From Cristatella mucedo (Eukaryota > Bryozoa > Phylactolaemata > Cristatellidae), in contig WPIO01000105.1 of assembly GCA_009760855.2 (NCBI GenBank), positions 60,001 to 124,000 on the forward strand: a DNA stretch of 64,000 bases, written 5' to 3'. The translations under genes and the position numbers were made by a program. Of this stretch, positions 40,701 through 64,000 are shown piece by piece. The notes under the pieces were generated by a model. The model searched no databases and was not told the origin of the DNA. It saw only the letters and a list, made by a program, of their open reading frames with translations. Each line of letters opens with the position of its first letter. The stretch's first letter is position 1.

Positions 40701-43700
40701 AGTGTTCGTTAAGTAAGTTAGAGAGAAGTCAATGGTTGACACTCGAAGCCCATGCATCCTACAGAATACAATCGCTAGCCACGAAAAAAGTAGCCCCACT
40801 TGCATGCAACAACTGGTGTAGCTCAGCCAGGCAGGGCGAAGCTAAGGCTTTGAAGGGCTGGAATTTTACAAAACAGGAATTTTGTCTTACCTACTTGTGT
40901 AAAATATAATTCATTTGCATAGCACCCTAACAGAATGTAATCTCCATCCAGGGGCTTTACCTATGCCCCAGCGCTCGAGCCTGCGACACCGGTCGTCAAA
41001 GGCAATCGCATTGAACTCGATCATCAAAGGCAAGTGCGTTGACCTCGGTCGTCAAAGACATGCACCTTAACCCTCAGAGCAGCTCACACGGAACTGTGGC
41101 AGTTCCTTTAGCAAAGGGCATCGGCTGAAGTTCTTAAGATTTGCGTGCCTATCTGGCAGCCATATATAGACCAAGCTGTAAAGACCTAACGGCACTTATT
41201 GGTAGCCTGCTAGAAAGGAAAAGAAGAGAGTTGCAGTAAGCGAGTCTAGGGCCAATCAGGGAGCTAGTCTGATCCTTACACTAGCCGTTTATTTCTATTG
41301 ATGTGACCTGATGACTTGTCGTGCATGCTATCTTCTAAAAGGGTAATAACAGCACAAGGACAGACAGTGAGCTGGCAGAGATACAGCTCTCCTCCATGCC
41401 ACAACACAGCCATGCACAGAAGAGCAGCAATGTCGGGTGCCATTAGTTCCCTATCTTTTCGATACTGCAAAAGGGCTCGCTTCAAAGCCTATATTATCCT
41501 AGAGTGCAGAATGTTGTGAACTCAAGTCTGCTTTTTTTTTTTTTGCTCAAGCACAAACAACGTCCATAGCTAATTTGTTTCGGCTCCAACTCATCACCGT
41601 TTGCACTGTACGGAGTGCAGCAAAATTTAGCATGCACATCAGAGATCGACCTGCTCGAATGAGTCACTTTTTCTGGTCCATGGGCAAACACTCGCATTCA
41701 TATATGCGCATCTGTGAGATAACTGACAATTTATAGCTGGTGCTTACAGGTCCTTGGAGCAAAAAGTAACTTCCTCCGGTTGCTCTGTTATGCAATTAGG
41801 AAATCAGGAAAGGAAGCTGCTGAGTGCCCATGAACAGGAGGACTTACATCCACAGGCTCTGCACACTTTCGGCAAGCGCCAACGAACGAGCAAACAGACA
41901 GAGGGTAGCCTAGTGTATACGCCGGTGTGTTTGCTGGCACATTTGCGCCCCTTCTGATCCTACACGGGCTCGCTTGGCTTGTGCATGCCGCGCCACACAT
42001 GCGTGTGCCACTTTGTTTCAACGCCTGCTTCCTTTTTGTCTGCCTGGGTCGCAAGGGCATTGGGGCAGATCCAGTAAGCAACTCAAAATGCGCTCGTTCA
42101 AAGCAAGTAGCTCCAAACGAGTATGCATCCGTTCGCAGCAACCACCCCAGGCAGCCCTCGCCTTTTTAAGGACAGCAATAAGCCAGCAGCACACATCTGT
42201 CAGAATACAGCAGAGGCTGCCAGTTGCAGCCGCATCCATAGCAAAGGTCCATGGGATGGCACTTTGGGGCACCATTCAGGTTGATGTGGTGCTCTTAGCG
42301 TAGTCACTGCTGACCATCAGCTAACGGTACATGGATAATAGAATGGTGGCAATTCTTCCGACAGCAGAATTCGAACTGGGTGATGCTTATAAACCCGAGA
42401 CATTGATTGTGTTGATTGTTTGTGCATGGAAATGTCAGGATAAGGGTGCACACTAAAGCCATGTCTAAACTAGCTACCCTATCTGTGCACAAAAGGCGAA
42501 AATGAATGATGCAACTGAAGGTCATGCAGAGCTAGCTTGAGCATCAAAGTGAGTCATATCCCAATAGGCCCTTACTGACATGCTGATGGTCGAAGGAGCT
42601 GGCTATACAGCTGACGCTGTACTAGAATACAAGTCACGACTATGCACCAGACCAATCTCGGGTAGCTTCAAAGGAAAAGACTAATGCAGTGCTACTAGCT
42701 ATTCTGCCTAGGACGGCATAGTGAGTTTGCTTCTACGCGATGAGAGGAACCATTCGGCATCTGGCTGGATACTCGGCATTGAAACCAGTTCACAACACTA
42801 GGAAGACAGCACATCTCGGCCGCTTTGACAAAGATTTCCGTAGTAAGTTAGCATCTAAAAAATCTCCCAATAAGGTGGAAAAATCGCATATCCACAAAGA
42901 GAAGCCTGATTAGAAAGCACTGTGGATGTATCTATGCCAGAAATAGAAAGTGGAAGGACCGATAAGTGATTGACAGGATCTTGAAGTCGACTCGCTGCTT
43001 GATGGAGAGCCAATGCAGATCAGAGAAATGTGGTGCAGTGTGGTATTGAGTTGCAAAGCTGCCACAGGACAAGCTTAGATTCCATGTTGCGCACCGTCTT
43101 GAAGCAGCTTGTTTAAGGGGCTGGAAGACCTGCAAGGAGAAAGTTTCAGGAGTCTAGATGCAACGTCAAAAATCCTCGGACTCGGGCTTTGGTGTGCATT
43201 TCAAGCATGCCAAGACGTCTGCCAAGTCAGCCTACCTAAAAGCAGTCAGACTTGACCAAAGAGCTGACACGGTCATTCATAGAAAGGTAATTTTGGACAA
43301 TGAGCTAGAGGTCTGTTGGCTACCGAATGTGTAACGAAAGCCATTTAGGCTGTGAGTGCGCTATACAAAACACCCACTTAGTCTCGGTGGCTTTGTGGAG
43401 TTACAGACAGAGATACAAGGTGACAGCTCAATTGAATGCAGCATCCAAGAAGATCAAACATCCGGCGAACTAAGCTAATGTCTGGCTAGCACCTTGTAGT
43501 GTTAACTGAGTGAAGGGAGACTGACATGTGACCAAGCAGTCCTAGTCATTTGTTGCATGCCACAAACCACAAACATCAGTAGAAGAAAAAACCCTAGCTC
43601 GAGAGCTGGCGGCAGAGTGCAATGACTGTAGTGCACTGCCAAAATATCCAGGCAAGCATTTGCACTAGGGGGACACGGCCTTCATGTAGAGACCGGTAAG

Positions 43701-46700
43701 TCAATGCAGGTCAGATCATTCACATTACTAACTGTGACACGAGTGGGAGAGGCGTGGCACAATCCATAACACCCACCAGCCAGCACTTATAAACCACCTC
43801 AGCTCTAAATAGCATAGGAATTTAATTTGAGACGCACTATTACACCGTTCCTATTGGTGGCAAATCTGAACAGCGCCGACATGAAAGTTCAACAGAGGGG
43901 ATTTATACTGCTTAAATACAATCGATCGTCTTATGGCTGACCAACTTATGGACAGCCACCAGCTGTAGTCATCCGGATGAATTGTTTTACACATCGAGAG
44001 AAGCTGTCGCATTTCAACGGCACCACAACACAGCAAGCGATTCGGCTCAGAAAGTGCACACTGCGTTACGGCTTCACAAGCAGCTTGAGATGTCAAGCAA
44101 ACTGAGGGGAGGGAGCACTGGATGCCGGTTGGAAGCCACTTGCCAACCAACACTGCCACACCGCGGTGCCCACCCTTACTGGAACCCGACGTACGGAGCA
44201 GCCAGCGCAGAGCCGCCGCTTTCCCTGCCTGCCGTGCGCTTGCCACATAGACAGACGTGAGAGTAGAGCACCACCAGAGTAGGCGATCGCAAGGGATTCT
44301 GCATTCATGCTTTGCTTTGCTGCACACGTGAGCTTGGAAGCTATCACCCCTCCGCTAAAGAAAGCATGAAATGCAATTAAATCATTGGCTATGGCCTCTA
44401 ATTGGCTACGGCCTCGAGCACACACACGAGTACGCCTTGAGATTGAGCACGCCTAGACGAGCCATACACCTCGTGACACTACAAAAAAGATCATCGAAAA
44501 TATTCCGAATAAGTCGATCGAAGAAGCTGGGGCATGCTCATAAACGGCTCCGAGCCCACCTTGGGCTTCCGGAGGGAGGGGGGGACAAAAACAGGCGGCT
44601 CCTTGTTAAGCAGCAGCTGTTCGAAGAAAGGTGTGCACGTGACTGTAGCAGGCGAGCGCCAGTGGTAGCCACCGAGAAGACGGGCAGTTAGCGCACACAG
44701 GGCGTCGACGGTTTCTAAGTCAACTGCGCACCAGCCGACCGACCAAGCAATGCGACTTACTAATGAGGAACAGAAAATTGTCAAACTTGTAAAACGATGT
44801 CAGAGGGATGTCATCGACAGCACTGAAAATGGCCACGTTTGGTCGGTGGCATTCTCTCGAGCTCAAGGTGTGCTACCAATGCAAACTGCGCAATGCTGCC
44901 CGCCACAGTCGCCCTACATATTAATGGTGACAGCCGAAAGAGCCAAATTTGCAATGAGATACTGGCAGCTGTATCTCGAGTTGATGAGATAGCTGAGAAT
45001 TGTAGTGAAATCTAATAGCTAATTGTGGTTCAACTGCTGCAATATCCCATGCAGTCAACTGAAATAAAAACCAGCAGGTCTTAAATCCATAATGTGGGTA
45101 GGGTCATAAGCCGTAACTACATATGGATAAGGTAAGCAAACATCGTGTAATGGTGGGAAATCTGTCTGCATGGCATTGGGGGCACAGCAGGCTGAAAAAC
45201 TCGATTGGGCATTGGCTAAAGTCAGTGTGCTGTGCTCTATGCCTAAATCACCACTCTTTCAACCGGTTGACTCAAGCAGTCACTAGCATCAGCAGCATGA
45301 AAAAGAATGGAAAAGACTTTAACTCTCTGACGGCACGAATGTGGCACAGTTCGCAATGCCTAGTGCCAGTCCACCCATATTGACCAGGTGCAAGAAAAAT
45401 CAGCAATACTTCGATGTGACCCAGCACGTTTAGGAAATATATTGGTCAATAAAATCTCGTGAAAATTCAAAGCCGTGCACGAGCAATAGAAATGATACAT
45501 TTGTCGCCACTCTCGGTGACCAAAAACAATGGTCTGCATGTGCATTAGGGTGGCAATATACTACCCGACACCAGCAAACATCCGATCAACACGGGAATGC
45601 AAGGGTCGTGACCTTAAAAACACGCTAGTCACTGCATAATAATAATAAAACATTTCATATAGGGCCTTCAGAGAACTCAATCTCTTTCTAGGAACTTTAC
45701 ATTTGCTGCAAAGGAAGCACGATCGAATGATTAGTGGTAGTATGCTCAATAAACAACAAGAATAACATGGTTAGGAGCAACATGCACAGGTTCAGCATGC
45801 AAGTATGGCTAGTGGCAGCATCCACAGTATTGGCACGCATAAACGCATGAAGGACGAATCACGGGGACCCATTAAATGCTGTGATAAATAGATGCGCTTT
45901 TTAGTTTCTTTTTAAATGTGGACAAGTCAGGAGATATGATGCAAGTCGGGAGTAAGTTACAGGCTTTGGGAGCATACGAACTAAAGGCGTGGTCTCCAAA
46001 GGATTTGAGATTTGTACGGGGTATACGTTAACAGCTAGATTCCGAAAACCAGGTGGCACTATGGTTATCCTGGTGGGGGAGAAGATCTTTAAGGTGGACT
46101 GGAGCTAGGGAATAGTGAGTGGCAGAAGCTTGAAGTCGGTGAGTTACTGGATTGGGAACCAGTGCAGGTCGGCGAGAAGTGGTATGATGTAGAAACTGCG
46201 ATTCTCATGACAGACAAGCCTAGCTGTAGAGTTTTGCACTAGCTGTAAGCGTCCATGTGAACCTAAAACCACAAACGTCGATTTTGCATATTTGCTTTGA
46301 TCAGCTGAAATGCTGCATTAGCACAAGTGCCTGTTCGTTCTCAGTAGAACGGGGTTATATCGCTTCGTGCGTAAGGCATGCTGCTAAAGGGGGATACTAT
46401 CGGCAGCGCAGTAGACCAACAAAGAGTCGCCCAGCAAAGGCTTCGCGATAGCTGCACCTTTCTTCGAGTAACTTTCCAAACTTCTGCCGAGCTAGCTCCA
46501 TTAAGTAGTCCACTTCCTCTTTGGAGCGCTTGAAGTTCTCTATACTGAACGCATAGACGGTCACTTCATTGATGCCGAGATCCAGGCACCACTTCAGCGT
46601 CTGTCACAAAATACGGGAGCGAGGCGCTGATTGCAATTCTATGCTAATAGTGAGCCAGTCGTAGCGCATTTAAAAGCTGGACAGCTTCAGCAGCACAAAG

Positions 46701-46902
46701 GGGCACGAATGGAACGTACTTCCGATATTTTTTCGAATCCAAGTACGTGTCCTTTAGCTCGATCCATACCATTTTTTCTTGCGAAGCGCCTATTGCCATC
46801 CATAATGAAGCCGACGTGCTTGGGTACGGGGCCGGTCTTCAGCACAGAGCATGCGAAGGTGTGAATCCACGGCGTCGCTGACTTTCTTATTAAAACGGAC
46901 AT
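28554..46902 (-). CDS. DHDDS: Dehydrodolichyl diphosphate synthase catalytic subunit (cis-prenyltransferase), 7 exons
   Basis: Exons: 46902-46720, 46600-46458, 40350-40234, 38145-38044, 31553-31454, 29011-28904, 28730-28554 (stop). They total 930 nt, 309 residues, with all phases closing; the human protein is 333 residues. Cis-prenyltransferase signatures appear in order. MDGNRRFA has its catalytic Asp at residue 35 (exon 1). [13 protein letters not shown] lies at 75-87 (exon 2), and [12 protein letters not shown] is in exon 3. [12 protein letters not shown] is in exon 4, and [15 protein letters not shown] lies at 201-215 (exon 5). [15 protein letters not shown] (exon 6) matches the family's WPEYTFWNLFEA-type segment. 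The last exon is the least conserved, and its acceptor after GCTGCAG is the weakest call. In the family this subunit pairs with NUS1/NgBR at the ER and elongates farnesyl diphosphate to dolichol-length chains for N-glycosylation. The exon 5 acceptor is the third AG of an AGAGAG run, chosen by phase. The gene spans 18 kb because its introns are full of LINE and SINE copies. Confidence 0.93.
29660..30170 (-). mobile_element. LINE family A 3' end
   Basis: The minus strand encodes [20 protein letters not shown] and carries the family A 3' UTR and hairpin. Inside DHDDS intron 5. Truncated. Confidence 0.75.
30690..30880 (+). mobile_element. LINE family A 3' end
   Basis: 3' UTR, hairpin (AAGCGAC/GGGCGCTT, one mismatch) and (ATT)n tail. 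It shares a CTTACCATTCAATTGCA variant and a GTTTGTTTTTCAAGC variant with the 12.0-kb copy, so the two belong to one subfamily. Confidence 0.75.
31120..31310 (+). mobile_element. SINE2-like element
   Basis: TTGTTAGGATGCTTGCCTCA with GGGTTCAATATC is tRNA-like, and AAGCCATAAGGGCCCTT at 31240 resembles the SINE2 hairpin. More diverged than the others. Confidence 0.45.
31770..31860. repeat. A+T-rich AATTAGA-type degenerate repeat
   Basis: AAATTAGAAAAATTAAAAAA and similar words fill 90 bases, next to a LINE A tail. Confidence 0.6.
31860..32000 (-). mobile_element. Decayed LINE family A tail
   Basis: (AAT)n-type tail, GAATCTCTTTACAGGCACTT and a GGCATGCACAAAGTCAG block match the family A terminus with many changes. 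Confidence 0.5.
32515..32665 (-). mobile_element. SINE1
   Basis: Minus-strand head TTTGGTCCAGGGGTTAAGGT, B box GGTCGTGGGCTCGAGCC and a tail with AGTGATTAAGTTCTCTTAGG. Confidence 0.75.
33030..33560. mobile_element. Two LINE family A 3' ends, tail to tail
   Basis: A plus-strand tail (33030-33140) ends in (ATT)n and is followed by a minus-strand 3' end (33160-33560) beginning with its own (AAT)n. Both are within DHDDS intron 4. Confidence 0.6.
33660..34105 (+). mobile_element. LINE RT N-terminal segment
   Basis: [32 protein letters not shown] and [20 protein letters not shown] are the start of an L2-type RT domain. The sequence then jumps to the GVPQGS box of the following family B piece, so the middle of the domain is deleted. 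Confidence 0.6.
34105..35352 (+). mobile_element. LINE family B 3' half, broken, with a nested LINE A tail
   Basis: Reads [13 protein letters not shown] (degenerate GVPQGSVLG box), [22 protein letters not shown] and a C terminus as at 23.5 kb. It then has the AGCC-GCTTA-GGCT hairpin and GTTACAGACAGAGATAC end. Several frameshifts. A 48-bp LINE A tail is inserted at 34880-34927. Confidence 0.75.
34880..34927 (+). mobile_element. 48-bp LINE family A tail inserted in LINE B
   Basis: AGAAAGAGATTAAGTTCTCT, the G-rich arm and (ATT)n interrupt the family B text TACCTAGCT/GAGCTGCTG known from 23.45 kb. AGCT is present on both sides (34876-34879 and 34928-34931). Confidence 0.7.
35395..36735 (+). mobile_element. 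LINE family A RT 3' half with YADD box
   Basis: [37 protein letters not shown] and [17 protein letters not shown] give RT motifs including an intact YADD. Frameshifts follow near 35.77 and 35.88 kb, then the C terminus, 3' UTR and a partial tail near 36.7 kb. The longest family A copy here, but not functional. Confidence 0.8.
36735..36825 (-). mobile_element. Short LINE family A RT fragment
   Basis: Complement of the [12 protein letters not shown] region, with AGTGCAGGTCAGCGAGAAG wording shared with other copies. Confidence 0.45.
36840..37650 (-). mobile_element. LINE family B endonuclease fragment
   Basis: The minus strand encodes [35 protein letters not shown] and [17 protein letters not shown], the endonuclease of family B (GDFNIH changed to GNFSIH). 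It extends about 300 bases further 5' than the 21-kb copy, into a [13 protein letters not shown]-type segment of unknown role. Confidence 0.7.
37664..37702. repeat. (TA)n microsatellite
   Basis: TATA repeats with one C interruption, abutting the SINE1 tail. Confidence 0.9.
37690..37840 (-). mobile_element. SINE1 next to an AT microsatellite
   Basis: Minus-strand head TTTGCTCCAGCGGTTAAGGT, B box GGTCGTGGGCTCGAGCCC, tail with AGAGATTAAGTTCTCTTGGG. It ends at the (TA)n tract at 37664-37702, consistent with a tail-derived microsatellite. Confidence 0.75.
38665..38935 (-). mobile_element. LINE family B 3' end
   Basis: Complement of the family B C terminus and 3' UTR, immediately followed on its 5' side by a family A-type RT fragment. 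Truncated. Confidence 0.65.
38936..39250 (-). mobile_element. LINE family A-like RT C-terminal fragment, divergent
   Basis: The minus strand reads [20 protein letters not shown] and [18 protein letters not shown], the same segment as family A but more diverged, perhaps an older or third family. Confidence 0.5.
39330..39870 (+). mobile_element. Heavily decayed LINE RT
   Basis: Remnants of [20 protein letters not shown] and an HADDI box are readable across frames, followed by LINE-like text to the (ATT)n junction at 39.87 kb. Confidence 0.45.
39872..40165 (-). mobile_element. LINE family A 3' end
   Basis: Minus-strand 3' UTR with (AAT)n tail and GGTTAGGGGTGACATGCAC block. It sits tail to tail against the decayed RT remnant and directly precedes DHDDS exon 3. 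Confidence 0.7.
40475..40535 (+). mobile_element. LINE family A tail remnant
   Basis: CTAGAACAAGATTGAGTTAT, GGGGCGCTTTATGAAGTG and a TTACTGTTATGATT tail. Confidence 0.5.
40905..41090 (-). mobile_element. SINE1 with expanded B-box region
   Basis: Tail and head of SINE1 are present, but the CGGTCGTCAAAGGCAA segment is repeated about three times at 40990-41065. Confidence 0.6.
42955..43240 (-). mobile_element. LINE family A RT C-terminal fragment
   Basis: The minus strand reads [20 protein letters not shown], matching the C terminus at 15.6 kb. No tail. Confidence 0.6.
43305..43425 (+). mobile_element. LINE family B terminal tail
   Basis: About 120 bases carrying GTCTGTTGGCTACCGAATG, the hairpin AGCC-ATTTA-GGCT, CGCTATACAAAA and the GTTACAGACAGAGATAC end. 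A very short 5'-truncated copy. Confidence 0.7.
45640..46255 (-). mobile_element. LINE family A 3' end
   Basis: Minus-strand C terminus, 3' UTR and (AAT)n tail at 45640-45660; the hairpin is partly degraded. It ends about 200 bases from DHDDS exon 2, inside intron 2. Confidence 0.7.
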
Positions 46903-47565
46903 CTTCCTCAATAGTATGAGCTAGCAGATGCGAAGGGTGACGTTATCTACCAGACTGCAAGCAGCTACTTGCCACCGCAAGATAGAAAAGGGGTGGAAGT
47001 CTTACACCCACAGCGATTCCGTTTGCACAGCTGAGATCGACCTTCATAATGAAAAGGTCGGCCGTGGCAGGGTCCACGACGACCATGATAAAAATGAAAC
47101 GTCTATATTTAAACCACGGTCTTTAGATAAACATTTATATATATATATATATATACATACATATAACGTGATATAAAATATCTTTATTCACCGATGAAGA
47201 AAGTAGGACCAGTGTTATCAACATCAGAGACAACATCCACTGGAGGCTGCCATGCCAGTGACGTTTAAGGGTCGTAAGAATACATACTGCGCAGCGGTTA
47301 TGCACGACAATCACCTTCCTTATACTCTCCTAGCAGTAAATATCGCCATTTAATATAATAATAAGTTATTATTGAAATTGAAAATTATTATTATAAGAAC
47401 ATCGTACAATTTATAGTATCCTTATGAGGAACTATAAAAACAAGAGCGGCCTGCAGCCTCGTTTGCGTGGAAGGTTACCGGTAAGCCGCCCTAGACTGTG
47501 GCTGCCGGCTAGTGGCCGAGTTGACCAACCCAGATCTATTGCTCCGAGTACTCTGATGTTGTTGA
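46903..47565. promoter_or_regulatory. Shared divergent 5' region between DHDDS and the PHIP/BRWD gene
   Basis: The DHDDS ATG (46902, minus) and the PHIP/BRWD ATG (47566, plus) face away from each other with 663 bases between, so both promoters and 5' UTRs must lie here or in unseen upstream exons. A TATAAAA at 47433-47439 lies about 130 bases before the PHIP ATG, followed by GC-richer sequence typical of a 5' UTR. A TA microsatellite (47134-47166) and an AT-rich stretch (47340-47400) sit in the middle. A bidirectional promoter is an inference from geometry. Confidence 0.5.
47134..47166. repeat. (TA)n microsatellite in the divergent promoter region
   Basis: About ten TA units then ATACATACATAT. 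Confidence 0.85.
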
Positions 47566-63388
<15,823 letters not shown>

Positions 63389-64000
63389 GTGAGTGTGACG
63401 ACTCATTCTCTCGGTGTATCTAGGTGTTATTTCGCTCTGCAGTATTTTCACCTGACACTGCATAGTCACAATATAATATATAAAAATAAAATTCATTTAT
63501 ATAGCGCCCCAAGAGAACTTAATCTCTACTCAGGTGCTTCACATCTGCCTCGGGGCTTGAGCCCACGACCTCAGTCAGACCTTGGTCGGGGCGAGCACCT
63601 TAACCGCTAGACCAAAAATCAAACGTTTCTTCACCTCCCCCCATGGTTATTGGCAGGTATTTTAGCACGTTTGTAATAAATACAAAAGGCTTGCATTTAG
63701 TGAGTTGCAGGCTACCTTGATCGCTGTTTGTGATGCATTGTAATTGGATTTCCCCATCCGTGACGTGCAGGCTGTGCTGGTGTGTTTACGGGCATGCGCA
63801 TAAGTCACCTGGATTATCGCTACAGAATAAATGTCCGTTTTTTTCATTTTGTAGTAACTTGTAATCATAGCGCTCATGTTGAAAGGCTTTTGCCTGCATA
63901 GATAACCCACAGCTGCTGCACAATCTTGGTTATGAGCCTTTTCCCAAAAACATTACATGTTCGCAAGGCAATGCTGTGCTCGTCTTTCCCTGCCCCCTAG
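63389..64000 (+). other. PHIP/BRWD intron 24, running off the window
   Basis: After the GTGAGT donor at 63389 no further exon is recognised before 64000. The interval contains a minus-strand SINE1 at 63.48-63.62 kb. Confidence 0.6.
63478..63622 (-). mobile_element. SINE1 in PHIP intron 24
   Basis: The best-preserved copy. Minus-strand head TTTGGTCTAGCGGTTAAGGT, B box GGTCGTGGGCTCAAGCCC, and tail with AGAGATTAAGTTCTCTTGGG and GCGCTATATAAATGAATT. Confidence 0.8.

Larger units (their letters stand above)
40351..46457 (-). other. DHDDS intron 2
   Basis: Holds LINE and SINE pieces (40.5, 40.9, 42.96, 43.3, 45.6 kb) and unique sequence at 41.1-42.9 and 43.4-45.6 kb. The longest frame there (158 codons, minus, 44327-43851) has no recognisable domain. 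Confidence 0.6.

Noticed and set aside
43851-44327. 158-codon minus frame within DHDDS intron 2 as an extra exon
   Set aside because: DHDDS exons 2 and 3 join in phase without it and it has no cis-prenyltransferase motif.
46902-46911. Upstream start at 46911 for DHDDS
   Set aside because: That codon is TTG; the first ATG is at 46902 and gives the expected N terminus.

Overview
This is animal genomic DNA: intron-containing genes with GT-AG splice sites, long AC, AT and TC microsatellites, and dense LINE and SINE remnants. The two best gene models are metazoan orthologues (dehydrodolichyl diphosphate synthase, and a PHIP/BRWD WD40-bromodomain protein). No synteny or ribosomal marker identifies the phylum; the repeat content suggests an invertebrate, which is an inference only.

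Layout. At 3.9-4.5 kb on the minus strand lies a small two-exon gene for a 157-residue RING-HC protein. From 4.6 to 28.5 kb no further gene is recognised. That stretch holds microsatellites, LINE and SINE pieces, a five-copy 121-bp tandem array (18.4-19.0 kb), and an unusual composite element (19.3-25.7 kb). The composite element has inverted outer arms of about 500 bp, an interior of degenerate units of about 170 bp built on 10-bp-phased ATTGCCGT/ATTGCGGT decamers, and a LINE inserted in the middle. From 46.9 down to 28.55 kb the minus strand carries a seven-exon DHDDS gene (309 aa, all phases consistent). Its long introns are filled with nested LINE and SINE copies. From 47.57 kb to the window end the plus strand carries 24 phase-consistent exons (1383 codons) of a PHIP/BRWD gene that continues beyond the window. 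The two start codons are only 663 bp apart, head to head.

Repeats. Two LINE families of the L2/CR1 kind dominate. Family A ends in a conserved two-tier hairpin (AAGCGCC...AGAGA...TCTCT...GGCGCTT) and an (ATT)n tail. Family B ends in a small AGCC-N5-GGCT hairpin followed by CGCTATACAAAA. Each has a matching tRNA-derived SINE carrying the same 3' hairpin (SINE1 with A, SINE2 with B). The window therefore appears to show two LINE/SINE partner pairs side by side. All LINE copies here are truncated or broken.

Functional reading. DHDDS makes the dolichol precursor for N-glycosylation at the endoplasmic reticulum. PHIP/BRWD proteins are chromatin readers and CUL4-DDB1 substrate receptors. The RING protein is a probable E3 ligase. 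The genes share no pathway; the only structural link is the head-to-head DHDDS/PHIP arrangement. Exon borders were set by reading splice sites and aligning by eye to remembered family features, so individual borders may be off by a few bases even though every phase closes.
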